Assembly: GCF_014323665.1 (NCBI RefSeq) | Contig: NZ_JABVEB010000006.1 | Span: 1 to 64,000 of the forward strand | Length of the DNA: 64,000 bases | Direction: 5' to 3' | Source of the DNA: Actinomadura sp. HBU206391 | GTDB lineage: Bacteria > Actinomycetota > Actinomycetes > Streptosporangiales > Streptosporangiaceae | Shown here: positions 8,613-17,042 of the stretch, in pieces | Position numbering within the stretch: the first letter of the stretch is position 1 | Layout: each line of letters opens with the position of its first letter | Translations under genes and position numbers: made by a program | Notes under the pieces: generated by a model | The model's input: the letters and a program-made list of their open reading frames with translations, nothing else | Told to the model about the DNA's origin: nothing | Databases searched by the model: none

Positions 8613-9380
8613 TCACAGGGCGGCCGGCTCGCGCTGGATCGCCGAGAACAGGCGGCTGCGCAGCTCGGCGAACTCCGGCAGCTGCTTGGTCTTCAGCTGG
8701 TCGCGCGGGCGCGGCAGCGGGACATCGACGTCCAGCGCGACCTTCGCCGGCGCCTCCAGGACCAGCACCCGGTCGGCCAGATAGACGGCCTCGTCGATGT
8801 CGTGGGTGATGAACAGGACCGTGACGTCGAACCGCCGCCAGATGTCCAGCAGCAGGTCCTCGAGGTCGAACCTGGTCTGCGCGTCGAGCGAGGCGAACGG
8901 CTCGTCCATCAGCAGGATCTTCGGCCGGTAGGCGAGCGCCCGCGCGATCGCCACCCGCTGCTGCATGCCGCCGGACAGCTGCCACGGGTAGCGCTTCTGC
9001 CGCCCGGACAGCCCCACCGCCTCGAGCGCCTCCTCGGTCGCCTTCTGCGCGTCCTGCTTGGAGACGCCCTTGTAGCGGAGCGGGAAGGAGACGTTGCGGG
9101 CCACCGTCATCCAGGGCAGCAGCGACCTGCTGTAGTCCTGGAAGACGAACGCCATGTCCTTCGGCGGTGCGACGACCTTCTCTCCGTGCAGCACGATCTC
9201 GCCGCTGGTCGAGGGGATGAGGCCGGACAGGCACCTCAGCAGGGTGGACTTGCCGCATCCGGAGGATCCGAGGATGCAGACGAACTCGCGATCGGCGACC
9301 GAGAAGGTCACGTCGGCGATCGCGGGAGCGGCCTGCGGATCCGGTCCGTAAACCTTGCGGAGCCGGGATACCTCAAGCAT
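8613..9380 (-). CDS. ABC transporter ATP-binding protein (TauB/SsuB type)
   Basis: The 255-residue protein is a complete ABC ATPase. It has Walker A GSSGCGKSTL, a Q-loop in VFQDYSRSLLPW, the signature [15 protein letters not shown], Walker B ILLMDEPF, and the switch His in FITHDIDEAVYLADR. The sequence groups with NitT/TauT-family import ATPases. It overlaps the end of the second permease gene (9373-9380) and precedes the binding protein, so it powers uptake by this operon. Confidence 0.95.
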   Translation of the reverse strand: MLEVSRLRKVYGPDPQAAPAIADVTFSVADREFVCILGSSGCGKSTLLRCLSGLIPSTSGEIVLHGEKVVAPPKDMAFVFQDYSRSLLPWMTVARNVSFPLRYKGVSKQDAQKATEEALEAVGLSGRQKRYPWQLSGGMQQRVAIARALAYRPKILLMDEPFASLDAQTRFDLEDLLLDIWRRFDVTVLFITHDIDEAVYLADRVLVLEAPAKVALDVDVPLPRPRDQLKTKQLPEFAELRSRLFSAIQREPAAL

Positions 9381-10224
9381 CGTTGACCTCCGGGACGTTC
9401 TTCCGGGCGGCGCCGCCCGGGTTTTTGGGGTTCTTGGGCTTCTGGGCTGATTCGGGCAGCAGGCCGTTGGCGCCGCGGTGCCAGCGCAACACCCGGTCCT
9501 CGACGCGTACGAAGATCCAGCTGAGGGTCAGGCCGAGCAGGCCGAGCAGGATGACGCCGCCCCACATCGCCGGGATCTCGAAGGAGCGCTGCGACTGCAG
9601 CACGAAGTAACCGATGCCGTCGCGGCTGGCCACCATCTCCGAGACGACCATCAGGATGATGCCGATGCCCAGGCTGGTGCGCATTCCCGCGAAGATCCGC
9701 GGGGACGCGGCCGGCAGGATGATGTGCCTCAGCCGGGCCGAGGTCGGGATGCGGTAGGCCCGCGCCATGTCGAGCTGCTCCTCCTCGACGCCGCGCACGC
9801 CGTCGAGGGTGTTGAGCAGGATCGGCCACATGGTGCCGAGCACGATGATGAACACCTTCGAGCTGTTGTCGGTTCCGAACACCAGCATCGCGAAGGGGAT
9901 CAGGGCCGGGGCGGGGAGCGCCCGCAGGAACTGCACCACCGGGTCGAAGGCGGTCCGCAGGATCCTCGACATGCCGAAGAGGACACCGAACGTGACCCCT
10001 CCGACGATGGAGATGCTGTAACCGGCGAGCAGCCGCAGCACGCTGGGCACGAGGTCGCTGCCGACGCGGTCGAAGAGCCAGTTGTCGGCGAAGACCCGCA
10101 CTATCTCGGTCAGCGGCGGGAAGAAGAAGTCCTCGGCCTGCGCCGACCACAGGCCGAAGGCCAGCAGTAGCGCCACCGGTACGACGAGATGCTGCAGGAA
10201 CAGCGAAAGCCGTCTGAGGGTCAC
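9373..10224 (-). CDS. ABC transporter permease (TauC/SsuC type), second subunit
   Basis: The 283-residue integral membrane protein starts at GTG 10224, which overlaps the previous stop (GTGA) and has AGGAGGTG just upstream. The longer open frame is out-of-frame noise. It has about six hydrophobic segments and the EAA-type cytoplasmic loop (DMARAYRIPTSARLRHIILPAA) that contacts the ATPase. The Pro/Lys/Asn-rich tail after residue 255 is unusual for the family. It is paired with another permease gene, so the channel is probably a heterodimer. Confidence 0.92.
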   Translation of the reverse strand: MTLRRLSLFLQHLVVPVALLLAFGLWSAQAEDFFFPPLTEIVRVFADNWLFDRVGSDLVPSVLRLLAGYSISIVGGVTFGVLFGMSRILRTAFDPVVQFLRALPAPALIPFAMLVFGTDNSSKVFIIVLGTMWPILLNTLDGVRGVEEEQLDMARAYRIPTSARLRHIILPAASPRIFAGMRTSLGIGIILMVVSEMVASRDGIGYFVLQSQRSFEIPAMWGGVILLGLLGLTLSWIFVRVEDRVLRWHRGANGLLPESAQKPKNPKNPGGAARKNVPEVNDA

Positions 10225-11102
10225 CGTGCCACCTCCTGGCGCTGCGAGGGGTGCCACCGCAGTGCCTTGCGTTCCACGGCGGCGAACGCCGAGTTCAGGG
10301 TCAGGCCCAGCAGCCCGGTGGTGATGATCAGGGCGTACATGAGCGTCACGTTGCCGGCCGACTGGGCGACGGCGATGGCCCGGCCGAGACCGGGCGCCCC
10401 GCCGACCAGTTCGGAGGTGACGGCGAGGACCAGTCCGATCGCCGCCGCGATGCGCAGGCCCGTCGCGATGTACGGGGCGGCGCTCGGGATCGTGATCACC
10501 CAGAACCGGGCGGACGGGCCGAGTCCGTACGAGCGAGCGGTGTCGCGCGCGACCGGGTCGACGTCCTGTACTCCGTAGATGGTCTGGAACAGCAGGGGCC
10601 AGAAGGTGGCGAAGGCGATCAGGAAGACCTTCATCTCCAGCCCGGTGCCGTACACCAGCACGGCGAGCGGGATCAGCGCGACCGACGGGATCGGCCGGCA
10701 GAACTCGATGACGATCCGCGACAGGCGGTAGGCGAGCGGGCTCGACCCGAGCAGGACTCCGATCGGCACGGCCAGCAGCGTGGCCAGACCGATGCCGACC
10801 GCCCAGGCGCGCAGCGTGCGCCCGATCTCGACCCACAGCGGTTGCTCGACGACGAGCCGGAAGAACTCGGCGTACATCGAGCTGACCGGCGGGAACCAGT
10901 CACGCGGGAGTACCCCGAGCCGCGAGCACAACTCCATGACGGCGAGGACGACGAGCACCCCCGCCACCTTGGTCAGCAGATCGGCGCGCTTGCCGAGCCA
11001 GATGCGAACGGCCGGTGGCCGGGCGGCCCGTTCATCCGGCGCCGCCGCTTCGGGCGCCACGACAGAGGGCGGGCCGCCCTTGTGCGTTACGGGTTGCCGC
11101 AC
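10221..11102 (-). CDS. ABC transporter permease (TauC/SsuC type), first subunit
   Basis: I place the start at GTG 11102, 8 nt after a GAGGAGG ribosome site, giving 293 residues. An upstream in-frame extension looks like leader sequence. The N-terminal 40 residues are cytoplasmic and Ala/Pro-rich. About six membrane segments follow, with an EAA loop (DTARSYGLGPSARFWVITIPSA) and the GLGRAIAVAQ segment typical of NitT/TauT permeases. It is the first gene of the importer operon; the 5' region (11103-11215) is AT-rich and presumably carries the promoter. Confidence 0.91.
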   Translation of the reverse strand: MRQPVTHKGGPPSVVAPEAAAPDERAARPPAVRIWLGKRADLLTKVAGVLVVLAVMELCSRLGVLPRDWFPPVSSMYAEFFRLVVEQPLWVEIGRTLRAWAVGIGLATLLAVPIGVLLGSSPLAYRLSRIVIEFCRPIPSVALIPLAVLVYGTGLEMKVFLIAFATFWPLLFQTIYGVQDVDPVARDTARSYGLGPSARFWVITIPSAAPYIATGLRIAAAIGLVLAVTSELVGGAPGLGRAIAVAQSAGNVTLMYALIITTGLLGLTLNSAFAAVERKALRWHPSQRQEVAR

Positions 11103-11215
11103 GACATGTGCCTCCTCGTCAGGGCGCTGAGATTTCACGCAAGTTAACGTGCAGCTTCCGCATGAAGCAATACATATGCTCCTGAATTCCGCTAACAAGA
11201 ATTGAAATGCGGAAA

Positions 11216-11241
11216 AGTAACGGCGGGTACCCGCCGTTACT
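11216..11241 (-). terminator. 26-bp perfect palindrome, terminator of the MFS gene
   Basis: AGTAACGGCGGGT (11216-11228) is followed directly by its reverse complement (11229-11241), centred on a GGTACC. On the minus strand it lies 22 bp after the MFS stop and is followed by TTTTCC, as in an intrinsic terminator. A symmetric operator for the importer operon is the alternative. Confidence 0.7.
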
Positions 11242-11263
11242 CTCGCTGTCATTACGCTGGCGG

Positions 11264-12835
11264 TCATTGCCTCGCGACGCTCACCAGGTCACCGTGCTCG
11301 GGCTCGTCGCCGATGCCCTCGGGGATGACCTTGGGGACACCGCGGAGCGTGAACAGCGCGGCGACCGCGACCACCGCGGCGAGCGCCGCGCTGCACACGA
11401 GCGCCACGTGCATGCCGTCGACGAAGGCGTTCCGCGCGGCTCCCGCGACCTGCTCGGCGAGCCCGGCCGGAAGCGAGGCGGCGACGCCGAGTGCGCCGGC
11501 GAGCGAGTCCTCTGCGGCGGCCCCGGCCCCGGTGGGCAGCCCGGCGGGCAGGACGAGGCCACCCCGGTAGGCGGCCATGAGGATGCTGCCGAGGACGGCC
11601 ATGCCGAGGGCGCCGCCGAGCTCGGCGGCGGTCTCGGCGATCGCCGAGGCGGCGCCGGTACGGTCCCTCGGCACCGAGGCCAGGATGGTGTCGGCGGTGA
11701 CCGTGAGCGCCATCCCCATGCCCAGGCCGTTGGGGATCATGGCGAGCAGGAGGACCGGGTAGCCGGTGTCGGTGCCGGCCAGGACGAACAGGGAGAACCC
11801 GGCCGTCGACAGGGCCAGGCCCAGCGCGACGACGCGGGCCCTGCCGAGTGCGCTGATCAGCGGCGGTGCGAGGGCGGCGCCGCCCACCATTGCGGACAGG
11901 GCCCCGGGCAGGCCCGCGAGACCGGACCTGAGCGGCGACCAGCCGAGGACGAGCTGGAAGTACTGCGCCAGGATGAGCGACTGGGCGACCAATGCGAACA
12001 TCGCGAACAGGTTGGTGGTGACCGAACCCGAAAAGGCCGCCACGCGGAAGAGCCGCACGTCGATGAGCGGCTCGCTCAGGCGGGTCTGCCGCCGGATGAA
12101 CAGGGTGAGCCCCGCGACGCCGATCAGTGCCGCCACGCCGACCCCCGGCTGGGCGAGGCCACCGGCGGCCGACTCCTTGACGGCGTAGACGATGCCGAGG
12201 ACGCCGGCGATCGACAGCGGCACGCTGACCAGATCAAGGCGCCCCGACACGGCCGCGCGGACGTCGGGCAGCAGGACCAGGCCGACGACGAAGCCCACCG
12301 CCATGATCGGCACATTGATCATGAACACGGCGCCCCACCAGAAGTGGTCGAGCACCGTGCCGCCGAGCACCGGCCCGAGCCCCACCGAGAGCCCGCCGAC
12401 CCCGCTGAAGACGCCGATGGCCATGGTGCGCTGCCGCGGTTCGGTGAACGCGCTGCGGATGAGCGCCAGCGCCGACGGCATGATGGTGGCGCCGGCCACG
12501 CCCAGCAGCGCACGTGCCGCGATCAGCAGTTCGGCGGTCGGGGCATGGGCCGTGAGCGCCGAGGCCGCCGCGAACGCCGCCATGCCGGTCAGCATCAGCC
12601 GCTTGTGCCCGATCCGGTCGCCCAGCGAGCCCATGGTGACCAGCAGCCCGGCCAGCACGAACCCGTACACGTCGGCGATCCACAGGATCTCGGTGGCCGA
12701 GGGGCCCAGATCGCGGGCGAGGCTGGGAATCGCCAGGTGCAGCGCGGTCAGGTCGAGGTTGGGCACGATCGCGATCAGGCACCCCACGGCGAAGGTGCCC
12801 CATTTGCGGGTGTTGGAGATAGGCGAGGAGGTCAT
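11264..12835 (-). CDS. MFS multidrug exporter (DHA2 / EmrB-QacA type)
   Basis: The 523-residue membrane protein has about 14 predicted segments, typical of the 14-TMS DHA2 drug:H+ antiporters. Visible signatures are motif A (GSLGDRIGHKRLML), motif C-like GLGPVLGG, and the first-helix pattern NLDLTALHLAIPSLARDL. It starts 82 bp downstream of the AfsR-like regulator gene on the same strand and is followed by a strong palindrome. It probably exports a toxic or secondary compound. The substrate is unknown, and control by the adjacent regulator is only suggested by position. Confidence 0.93.
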   Translation of the reverse strand: MTSSPISNTRKWGTFAVGCLIAIVPNLDLTALHLAIPSLARDLGPSATEILWIADVYGFVLAGLLVTMGSLGDRIGHKRLMLTGMAAFAAASALTAHAPTAELLIAARALLGVAGATIMPSALALIRSAFTEPRQRTMAIGVFSGVGGLSVGLGPVLGGTVLDHFWWGAVFMINVPIMAVGFVVGLVLLPDVRAAVSGRLDLVSVPLSIAGVLGIVYAVKESAAGGLAQPGVGVAALIGVAGLTLFIRRQTRLSEPLIDVRLFRVAAFSGSVTTNLFAMFALVAQSLILAQYFQLVLGWSPLRSGLAGLPGALSAMVGGAALAPPLISALGRARVVALGLALSTAGFSLFVLAGTDTGYPVLLLAMIPNGLGMGMALTVTADTILASVPRDRTGAASAIAETAAELGGALGMAVLGSILMAAYRGGLVLPAGLPTGAGAAAEDSLAGALGVAASLPAGLAEQVAGAARNAFVDGMHVALVCSAALAAVVAVAALFTLRGVPKVIPEGIGDEPEHGDLVSVARQ

Positions 12836-12916
12836 GGACGTCAGCCTCGGCGCAGTCGCTGACCGGCCGCCTACCGGACACTGACCGCACGCCCTGAGCC
12901 CGACTTGCCCGGCCCG

Positions 12917-15900
12917 TCATGCCCTGGCCAGCGCGAACGCCTCCTCGCGGGTCATCTCCGCCCCCCGTGCGTAGGCCGCCGCATACGCCGAGTCGCCGAC
13001 CAGCTCACGCGACCGCGCGGCGACACGGGCGACGTCGGGGTCCCCGGGCACCGAGGCTCCGCGCAGCCCGGTGGCCGCGCCGAGCAGCAGAGCCGCCCGC
13101 CGCCCGTCGTCCTGGAGCAGCGCCACACCTGCCAGAGCCTCCACGGCGCCCGCCGCCAGCATGAGGTTCGCGTGGTCGAGCGAAGCGGTGAGCGCCTGCA
13201 GATGCCAGGAACGGGCGCCTTCGGCGTCTCCCTCGGCCTCGGCGATCCGGCCCAGGCCGATCACCGCCTGCGAGTGCGCCCACAGGGTGGAGAACCAGTG
13301 CGCCGGGGTGGCGCGCATCGCGGCCTCGTACAGTTCACGGGCCTGCGCCAGATCGCCGCGCAGACGCGCGACCTGACCGAGCCCGTGTCGCGCCACGGCG
13401 GCCTTCTCAGGAGCGCCGGCCTGGACTGCGAGGTCGCACGCCCGCTCGAAATCGGCCTGTGCGGCGGCGAGGTCGCCGTCCCTCAGCAGCCCTTCGGCGC
13501 GACGGTGCAGCATGTCGGCGGTGTCCTCGAGGGCTCCGAGCCGGCTCACCAGTTCGAGGCCCTCGTCGAGCAGGGCGAGCGCCCTGTCCCGGTCGCCACG
13601 CCACTCGGCGAGCAGGGCCAGCGGGTCGAGCGCGTTGGCCATGCCCCAGCGGTCGCCGACGCCGCGGAAGCCGTCGAGCGCCGCAGCGAACTCGGGCTCG
13701 GCCTCGGCCATCTCTCCGCGGAACTGGTGCTGGAAGCCCAACCCCAGCCGCAGGAGCGCCTGCGACCACGGGTCCGGGCCGATCTGCCGCTGATGTGAGG
13801 CGACATCGGTGCGGCCGGGGCCCGCCCCGATCGCCCAGAGGACGGTGGTGAACGGATAGCGGAGCGGCTCGTCGATGCCTGCCATGATCGACTCCGCCGG
13901 GTCGAGCCGGGCCGCCGGATCGCCGTGTTCGGATCCGCCCCACAGGGCGTTCACGGCGCAGAGCACGTACTCCTCCTCGAGCCCGCTCAGTGGCTCCCGG
14001 CCGATCCGGGTGAGGAGTTCGGCGGCCAGCGGAGCGCCTTCGACCCGCCCGCGCAGCCACCAGTACCACGAGAGCGCGGCCACGAACCGGAGGGCCATGG
14101 CCGGGTCGGCGCGCACGGCCCACCGGAGCGCGGCGTGCAGGTTGCCGTGCTCAGCGGTGAGCCCGGCCAGCCACTCCAGTTGCTTCGCGCCGCGCAGGTG
14201 CGGATCGGCGGTGCGCGCGAGTTCGAGGAAGTACGCGGCGTGCGCCCGCCGCAGCGGCTCCTCCTCGCCGGCCTCGGCCAGCCGCTCGGCGCAGAACGCC
14301 CGCACCGTGTCGAGCATGCGGAACCGCGCGCCGTCACCGTGCGGCCCGTCACTGTGGAGAAGGGACTTGTCCGCCAGGCCGATGAGCAGTTCGTCGACGT
14401 CCCCGAGTTCGTCGCCGGGCGACGCGCACACCCGCTCGGCCGCCGCCGGGGTGATGCCGCCGGAGAACACGGTGAGCCGTCTGGCCAGCACCTGTTCGGT
14501 GGTGGAGAGCAGGTCCCAGCTCCACTCCACCACGGCGCGCAGCGTCTGGTGCCGAGGCGCGGCCGTACGGCTGCCGCGCGACAGCAGCCGGAACCGGTCG
14601 TCCAGCCGGGCGGCGACCTCCGTGACGGACAGCGAGCGCAGCCGGGCGGCGGCCAGTTCGATCGCGAGCGGCAGCCCGTCGAGGGCGCCGCAGATTCGCA
14701 GCACCGCGTCGGCGTTGCCGGCGTCCACCTCGAAGCCGGGCCGTACGGCGGCGGCGCGATCGGCGAAGAGCCGCACCGCCGGATAGCCGAGCGTCTCCGC
14801 CGGAGCGGTGCCCGGTGGCGGCAGCGCGAGCGGCGGCAGGGGGCGCAGCGTCTCGCCCGTAATGCCGAGCGCCTCGCGGCTGGTGGCGAGCACCCGCAGA
14901 CCGGGACAGGCACTGAGCAACCGGTGGGCGAGCCGGGCGATGTCCTCGATGACGTGTTCGCAGTTGTCCAGTACGAGCAGCATCCGCCGGTCGGCGAGCG
15001 CGCGGATCAGCCGGTCGGCGGGGTCGGGCTGCCGGCCGTGGGGGGACTGGAGCAGCCCGGCCTCCCGCAGGCCGAGCGCACCGAGTACCGCCTGCGGCAC
15101 CTCGTGCCCGGCGCCGAGCGGCGCCAGGTCGACGAAGCGCACCTCGCCCTCCTGGCGCTGGCTCGCCTCGATCGCGAGCCGGGTCTTGCCCGCGCCGCCG
15201 GGACCGGTCAGCGTGACCAGGCGCCCGTCGGCGAGCAGCCTGCCGATCTGCTGCAGCTCGTGCCCGCGTCCGACGAAACTGGTGAGCTGGGCCGGGGGCC
15301 GCACCGGTGTCGTCGCCGGGTAAGCCGCAACCGGCTCCGCCGAGCCCGGGTACGTCACCGGATCGCCTGAGTACGCCGTGGCCGGCCTAGCGGGTGCGAG
15401 TGACGGGTCGGCCCGCAGCACGGCGAGGTGCACCTCGGCCAGCTCGGCGGACGGGTCGGTGCCGAGTTCCTCGGCGAGCATGCGCCGCGCGTCCTCGAAG
15501 ACCCCGAGGGCCTCGGCCGGCCGGCCACTGCCGTACAGGGCCCGCATGAGCAGGCCCCGGGCCCGCTCCCGCAGAGGATGCGCCGCGACCAGTGCCTGAA
15601 GCTCGGCCACCAGCGCCCGGTGCCGGCCCAGCGCCAGCCCTGCCTCGGCGTGGTCCTCGACCGTGGCCACCCGCAGCTCCTCCAGGCGGGTCGCCTGCGC
15701 GTGGGCGAACGGAGCGTCGCGCACGTCGGCCAGCGCCGGTCCGCGCCACTGGTCGAGCGCCCTGCGCAGGAGTACGGCCGCCCCCGCGTGGTCGCCCTCG
15801 TCGAGCGCGTGCCCGCCCTCGCGGGCGAGCCGCTCGAACCGGTGCGCGTCGACGTCCTCGGGATCGACCGCGAGCCGGTAGCCGGCCGGGTGGAACTCCA

Positions 15901-16153
15901 CCACCTCGCGGCCCGGCCCGGCCTCGTCCCGCAGCCGCCTGCGGAGCCTCGACACCTGCGACTGCAGGGCGTTGGCGGCATGGGCCGGCGGGTCCGCGCC
16001 GTACAGCCCGTCGATCAGCCGCTCCACCCCGACCAACTGACCGGCGTCCAGCAGCAAGAGCGCGAGCAGCGAGCGCGGCCTCGGGCCGCCGAGCGGCACC
16101 GAGTCCCCGCCGGCCCACCGCGCCTCGACCGCGCCCAGGATGCCGAACAACAC
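12917..16153 (-). CDS. AfsR/SARP-family regulator with NB-ARC and TPR domains
   Basis: From GTG 16153 the protein has 1078 residues and begins at the winged-helix domain (LFGILGAVEARW). The layout is an OmpR-like DNA-binding domain (about 1-95), a bacterial transcriptional activator domain (about 100-245), a Pro-rich linker, an NB-ARC NTPase (Walker A GPGGAGKTRL near 317-326, Walker B LLVLDNCEHV) and a TPR-rich C-terminus. AfsR-like proteins activate secondary-metabolite or export genes after NTP/ligand switching. ATG 16213 would add about 20 residues with no domain support. Divergent from the SDR gene, and upstream of the MFS exporter on the same strand. Confidence 0.92.
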   Translation of the reverse strand: MLFGILGAVEARWAGGDSVPLGGPRPRSLLALLLLDAGQLVGVERLIDGLYGADPPAHAANALQSQVSRLRRRLRDEAGPGREVVEFHPAGYRLAVDPEDVDAHRFERLAREGGHALDEGDHAGAAVLLRRALDQWRGPALADVRDAPFAHAQATRLEELRVATVEDHAEAGLALGRHRALVAELQALVAAHPLRERARGLLMRALYGSGRPAEALGVFEDARRMLAEELGTDPSAELAEVHLAVLRADPSLAPARPATAYSGDPVTYPGSAEPVAAYPATTPVRPPAQLTSFVGRGHELQQIGRLLADGRLVTLTGPGGAGKTRLAIEASQRQEGEVRFVDLAPLGAGHEVPQAVLGALGLREAGLLQSPHGRQPDPADRLIRALADRRMLLVLDNCEHVIEDIARLAHRLLSACPGLRVLATSREALGITGETLRPLPPLALPPPGTAPAETLGYPAVRLFADRAAAVRPGFEVDAGNADAVLRICGALDGLPLAIELAAARLRSLSVTEVAARLDDRFRLLSRGSRTAAPRHQTLRAVVEWSWDLLSTTEQVLARRLTVFSGGITPAAAERVCASPGDELGDVDELLIGLADKSLLHSDGPHGDGARFRMLDTVRAFCAERLAEAGEEEPLRRAHAAYFLELARTADPHLRGAKQLEWLAGLTAEHGNLHAALRWAVRADPAMALRFVAALSWYWWLRGRVEGAPLAAELLTRIGREPLSGLEEEYVLCAVNALWGGSEHGDPAARLDPAESIMAGIDEPLRYPFTTVLWAIGAGPGRTDVASHQRQIGPDPWSQALLRLGLGFQHQFRGEMAEAEPEFAAALDGFRGVGDRWGMANALDPLALLAEWRGDRDRALALLDEGLELVSRLGALEDTADMLHRRAEGLLRDGDLAAAQADFERACDLAVQAGAPEKAAVARHGLGQVARLRGDLAQARELYEAAMRATPAHWFSTLWAHSQAVIGLGRIAEAEGDAEGARSWHLQALTASLDHANLMLAAGAVEALAGVALLQDDGRRAALLLGAATGLRGASVPGDPDVARVAARSRELVGDSAYAAAYARGAEMTREEAFALARA

Positions 16154-16300
16154 GGCATTGATTGTGGCCCATACCGGGATGCCGCAGATGTGACGGGGCG
16201 TTGCAGAGGCCATCGGGCTGGAACGCACTGAGGAGCTTGCAATGTCGCTGTCGGGGTCATCGTCGTCGGAGTCGTCAAGGTCATCGGGTCGTCGCGGTCG

Positions 16301-17008
16301 TTGTCGGGCAGGAAGGTCGTCGTCACCGGGGGCGGGACCGGCATCGGCCTGGCCACGGCGAGACTGGCAGTGGCGAGGGGGGCGTCGGTGGTGCTGATGG
16401 GCCGCACCGAGGCGACGCTCAAGGAGGCCGTCGAAGAGCTCGGGGACGCGGCTTCCTACGAGGTGCTCGACGTGACCGACGGTGACGCGGTCGAAGGGGC
16501 GTTCGCATCGGTCGGCGCGTTCGACCATCTGGTCACGTGCGCGGCGGGATCCTTGGCGGGACCGTTCGCCGAACTGGCCGAGAGCGATGTGCGCGACTTC
16601 TTCGAGACCAAGTTCTGGGGGCAGTATCGCTCGGTGAAGGCGGCGCTGCCGAGGCTCGCCAGGGACGGATCGGTCGTACTGCTGTCAGGCTTCCTGTACC
16701 GCAAGGCCGAGCCAGGGCTCTCGCCGTTCGCGGCGGTGAACGGGGCGATCGAGGGGCTGGTCAAGGCGCTGGCGATCGAGGCGGCGCCCGTGCGCGTCAA
16801 CGCGCTCGCGCCCGGACAGATCGACACCCTGGGCGGTGGTGAGCCCATGGACGAGGCGACCCACCAGGCGTATGTCGACTCCGTTGCCGCAGGGCTGCCG
16901 CTCGGCCGGATTGGGACGGCCGAAGAGGCCGCCCACGCGGCGCTGTTCCTGGTGGAGAACACCTTCACCACAGGCATCACCCTGGATGTCGACGGAGGTA
17001 AGCGCTGA
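16301..17008 (+). CDS. Short-chain dehydrogenase/reductase, start disrupted
   Basis: The SDR body is intact: cofactor loop VVTGGGTGIGLATA, TCAAGSLAG for the NAG position, substrate and C-terminal segments (VRVNALAPGQIDT; GITLDVDGGKR), about 235 residues. The classical Tyr-x-x-x-Lys is not obvious: the catalytic stretch reads SPFAAVNGAIEGLVKAL with Phe where Tyr is expected. The only in-frame start is TTG 16301 with no ribosome site. A GAGGAG-preceded ATG at 16242 is out of frame and encodes the same opening (MSLSG). About 53 bp of TCG-rich sequence separate the two. The gene may be frameshifted or use the weak TTG. Confidence 0.75.
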   Translation: MSGRKVVVTGGGTGIGLATARLAVARGASVVLMGRTEATLKEAVEELGDAASYEVLDVTDGDAVEGAFASVGAFDHLVTCAAGSLAGPFAELAESDVRDFFETKFWGQYRSVKAALPRLARDGSVVLLSGFLYRKAEPGLSPFAAVNGAIEGLVKALAIEAAPVRVNALAPGQIDTLGGGEPMDEATHQAYVDSVAAGLPLGRIGTAEEAAHAALFLVENTFTTGITLDVDGGKR

Positions 17009-17042
17009 CCGTCGGCCCGAAACCGCTTGCCGGCCGGCGTCA

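Noticed and set aside
11207-12862. 551-residue open frame on the plus strand over the MFS gene
   Set aside because: Composition (His/Gly/Arg/Asp-rich, no hydrophobic core) is typical of an antisense shadow in GC-rich DNA; the minus strand encodes a full MFS protein.
13925-15370. 481-residue plus-strand frame over the AfsR-like gene
   Set aside because: No ribosome site and no motif; it mirrors the third-position GC pattern of the minus-strand gene.
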